Positions 6,590 to 7,508 of a stretch of DNA of 7,508 nt are shown piece by piece. A program made the position numbers and the translations under genes. The stretch is from assembly GCA_047617105.1 (NCBI GenBank), contig JBLGCB010000343.1, positions 1 through 7,508 of the forward strand. Reading direction: 5' to 3'. This DNA is from JABSOG01 sp047617105. GTDB taxonomy: Bacteria; Pseudomonadota; Gammaproteobacteria; Enterobacterales; Alteromonadaceae. The notes beneath the pieces were generated by a model. The model ran no database searches. It was given only the letters and a program-made list of their open reading frames with translations, and was not told where the DNA came from. How positions within the stretch are numbered: the first letter of the stretch is position 1; every line of letters starts with the position of its first letter.

Positions 6590-7431
6590 ATTGCTAACTT
6601 ATCTAGTTCGAGGTTTAATTCAAGGCTTAGCTGACGGGCTAAACGAATATCATAGTGAACGATACCTTCACCGCCATTACCTTCACTGCTATCAATACTG
6701 TGCACTGGCACAATCCCCATTAATGAATTACAAATAAACACGCTACTGGCCTGATGTAAGGCAGCGGGTGTCTGTTTAACCTTTTTGGTTGACGTTAAGC
6801 CTAGTATGTTATCAATAAGAAACTGCCTCATCACACCGTCTACGCCCGCAACATCGATGGTCGGCGTGAACCACTGGCCATCGGTTTGCCAAAAAAGGTT
6901 GCTCGCAGAACATTCTACAACACAGCCCGTTAAATCGCATACCATTACATCTTGATAAGTTTGCTTGTCGAGCGCCTTTTTGATCAGCACTTGTTCTAAT
7001 CGATTACAGTGTTTCAGCCCTGCCAGCAGCGGATTAAGCCCCAACTGGATGGGGCTAATGCCCAATTGAATGCCATTATCACGCCAACCCTGATAAAACG
7101 TCGGATAATCTGCCGCAGTCAGATAAATCAAAGGAGACAAACCAGCAGGGCTATATCCCCTGCCCCCAGCACCACGGGAGACCAACACCTTAATCACCGA
7201 AGGTTGTGCCGTCACCATCGCCCTGAGGCTTTGCACCAGCTTATCCCAGTCGACTTGACCAAAACCTAACACCTCGGCCGCGTGTTTTAGGCGCTTAAGA
7301 TGATAATCAAGCAGGATGGTGCGTTTATGCTGGGTAAGAATGGTGGTAAAAAAACCATCGCCGTAATTAAAGCTGCGATCGTTGAGGGGCACTGGTGTGG
7401 AAGATTTATCGTGGCAAATAATGATTGTCAT
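6586..7431 (-). CDS. pabC: Aminodeoxychorismate lyase
   Basis: This PLP-dependent class IV enzyme releases pyruvate from 4-amino-4-deoxychorismate to give p-aminobenzoate for folate synthesis. The protein has 281 residues, slightly longer than E. coli PabC (269). RSFNYGDGFFTT at 19-30 and the HLKRLKHAAE segment at 44-53 are typical of fold-type IV. Lys140 in GLKHCNRLEQVLI is the expected Schiff-base lysine. Glu173 in VVECSASNLFW is the residue expected to hold the PLP ring nitrogen. GVMRQFLI (199-206) and FICNSLMGIVPV (232-243) fit the E. coli enzyme. The ribosome binding site is weak (TTAAGAACCTATG). The gene lies 17 bases downstream of a long perfect hairpin. It usually follows fabF, which would be just beyond the right edge. 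Confidence 0.95.
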   Translation of the reverse strand: MTIIICHDKSSTPVPLNDRSFNYGDGFFTTILTQHKRTILLDYHLKRLKHAAEVLGFGQVDWDKLVQSLRAMVTAQPSVIKVLVSRGAGGRGYSPAGLSPLIYLTAADYPTFYQGWRDNGIQLGISPIQLGLNPLLAGLKHCNRLEQVLIKKALDKQTYQDVMVCDLTGCVVECSASNLFWQTDGQWFTPTIDVAGVDGVMRQFLIDNILGLTSTKKVKQTPAALHQASSVFICNSLMGIVPVHSIDSSEGNGGEGIVHYDIRLARQLSLELNLELDKLAI

Positions 7432-7448
7432 AGGTTCTTAAAAATTCA

Positions 7449-7500
7449 ATTTATCTGCCACCATGAATGCGTCTTTTTGCATTCATGGTGGCAGATAAAT
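7449..7500. repeat. Perfect 22-bp inverted repeat with 8-base loop upstream of pabC
   Basis: Positions 7449-7470 and 7479-7500 are exact reverse complements over 22 bases, separated by GTCTTTTT (7471-7478). The pairing stops abruptly at both outer ends. The inner half of the stem is GC-rich (TGCCACC) and the outer ends are AT-rich (ATTTATC). Read with the genes, the hairpin is followed by TGAATTTTTAAG before the pabC ATG, a poor U-tract, so it could be a weak terminator or attenuator after the upstream gene. It could equally be an mRNA-stabilising hairpin or a copy of a dispersed REP-like palindrome. The structure itself is certain; its role is open. Confidence 0.9.
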
Positions 7501-7508
7501 CTTTACAT

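Noticed and set aside
7501..7508. Possible end of fabF (Met codon then TAA on the minus strand at 7508-7503)
   Set aside because: fabF often precedes pabC and could end this way, but one codon and a stop are not enough to support a gene call.

Overview
The window looks like chromosomal DNA of a gammaproteobacterium, probably a marine Alteromonadales-type organism. This rests on the housekeeping gene order pabC-mltG-tmk-holB-pilZ, the close resemblance of each protein to its gammaproteobacterial family, and a moderate GC content. The genus cannot be fixed from the sequence alone. Every gene I accept lies on the minus strand, so transcription runs from the right edge (7508) to the left edge (1).

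Right part (about 3638-7508): a compact housekeeping operon. It opens with a perfect 22-bp inverted repeat upstream of pabC (aminodeoxychorismate lyase, folate synthesis). Next come mltG (endolytic murein transglycosylase), tmk (thymidylate kinase), holB (DNA polymerase III delta') and pilZ (the non-canonical PilZ protein of type IV pilus assembly). pabC/mltG, tmk/holB and holB/pilZ each overlap by four bases (ATGA). mltG and tmk are separated by 23 bases, and tmk has its own strong Shine-Dalgarno sequence.

Left part (1-3561): a chaperone-usher secretion operon placed directly after pilZ, where many gammaproteobacteria carry tatD. It encodes a PapD-like periplasmic chaperone, an 830-residue outer-membrane usher starting with GTG, and the first 116 codons of a small exported protein that I do not recognise. 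The last is probably a fibre subunit or tip protein and runs off the left edge. The three genes overlap (11 bases and 4 bases) and are preceded by a candidate sigma70-type promoter in the short gap after pilZ. No recognisable pilin lies in the window, so any major subunit would be further left. The chaperone and usher do not match the classical FimC/FimD-PapD/PapC type: the chaperone lacks the canonical basic residues of the subunit-binding cleft, and the usher has no cysteine and carries a plug motif more like archaic or alternative ushers.

The possible novelty is this divergent chaperone-usher operon with its unrecognised third gene. The housekeeping half is ordinary apart from the palindrome. 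There is no gene-free stretch over 300 bases, and I see no tRNA, rRNA, CRISPR array or insertion sequence.
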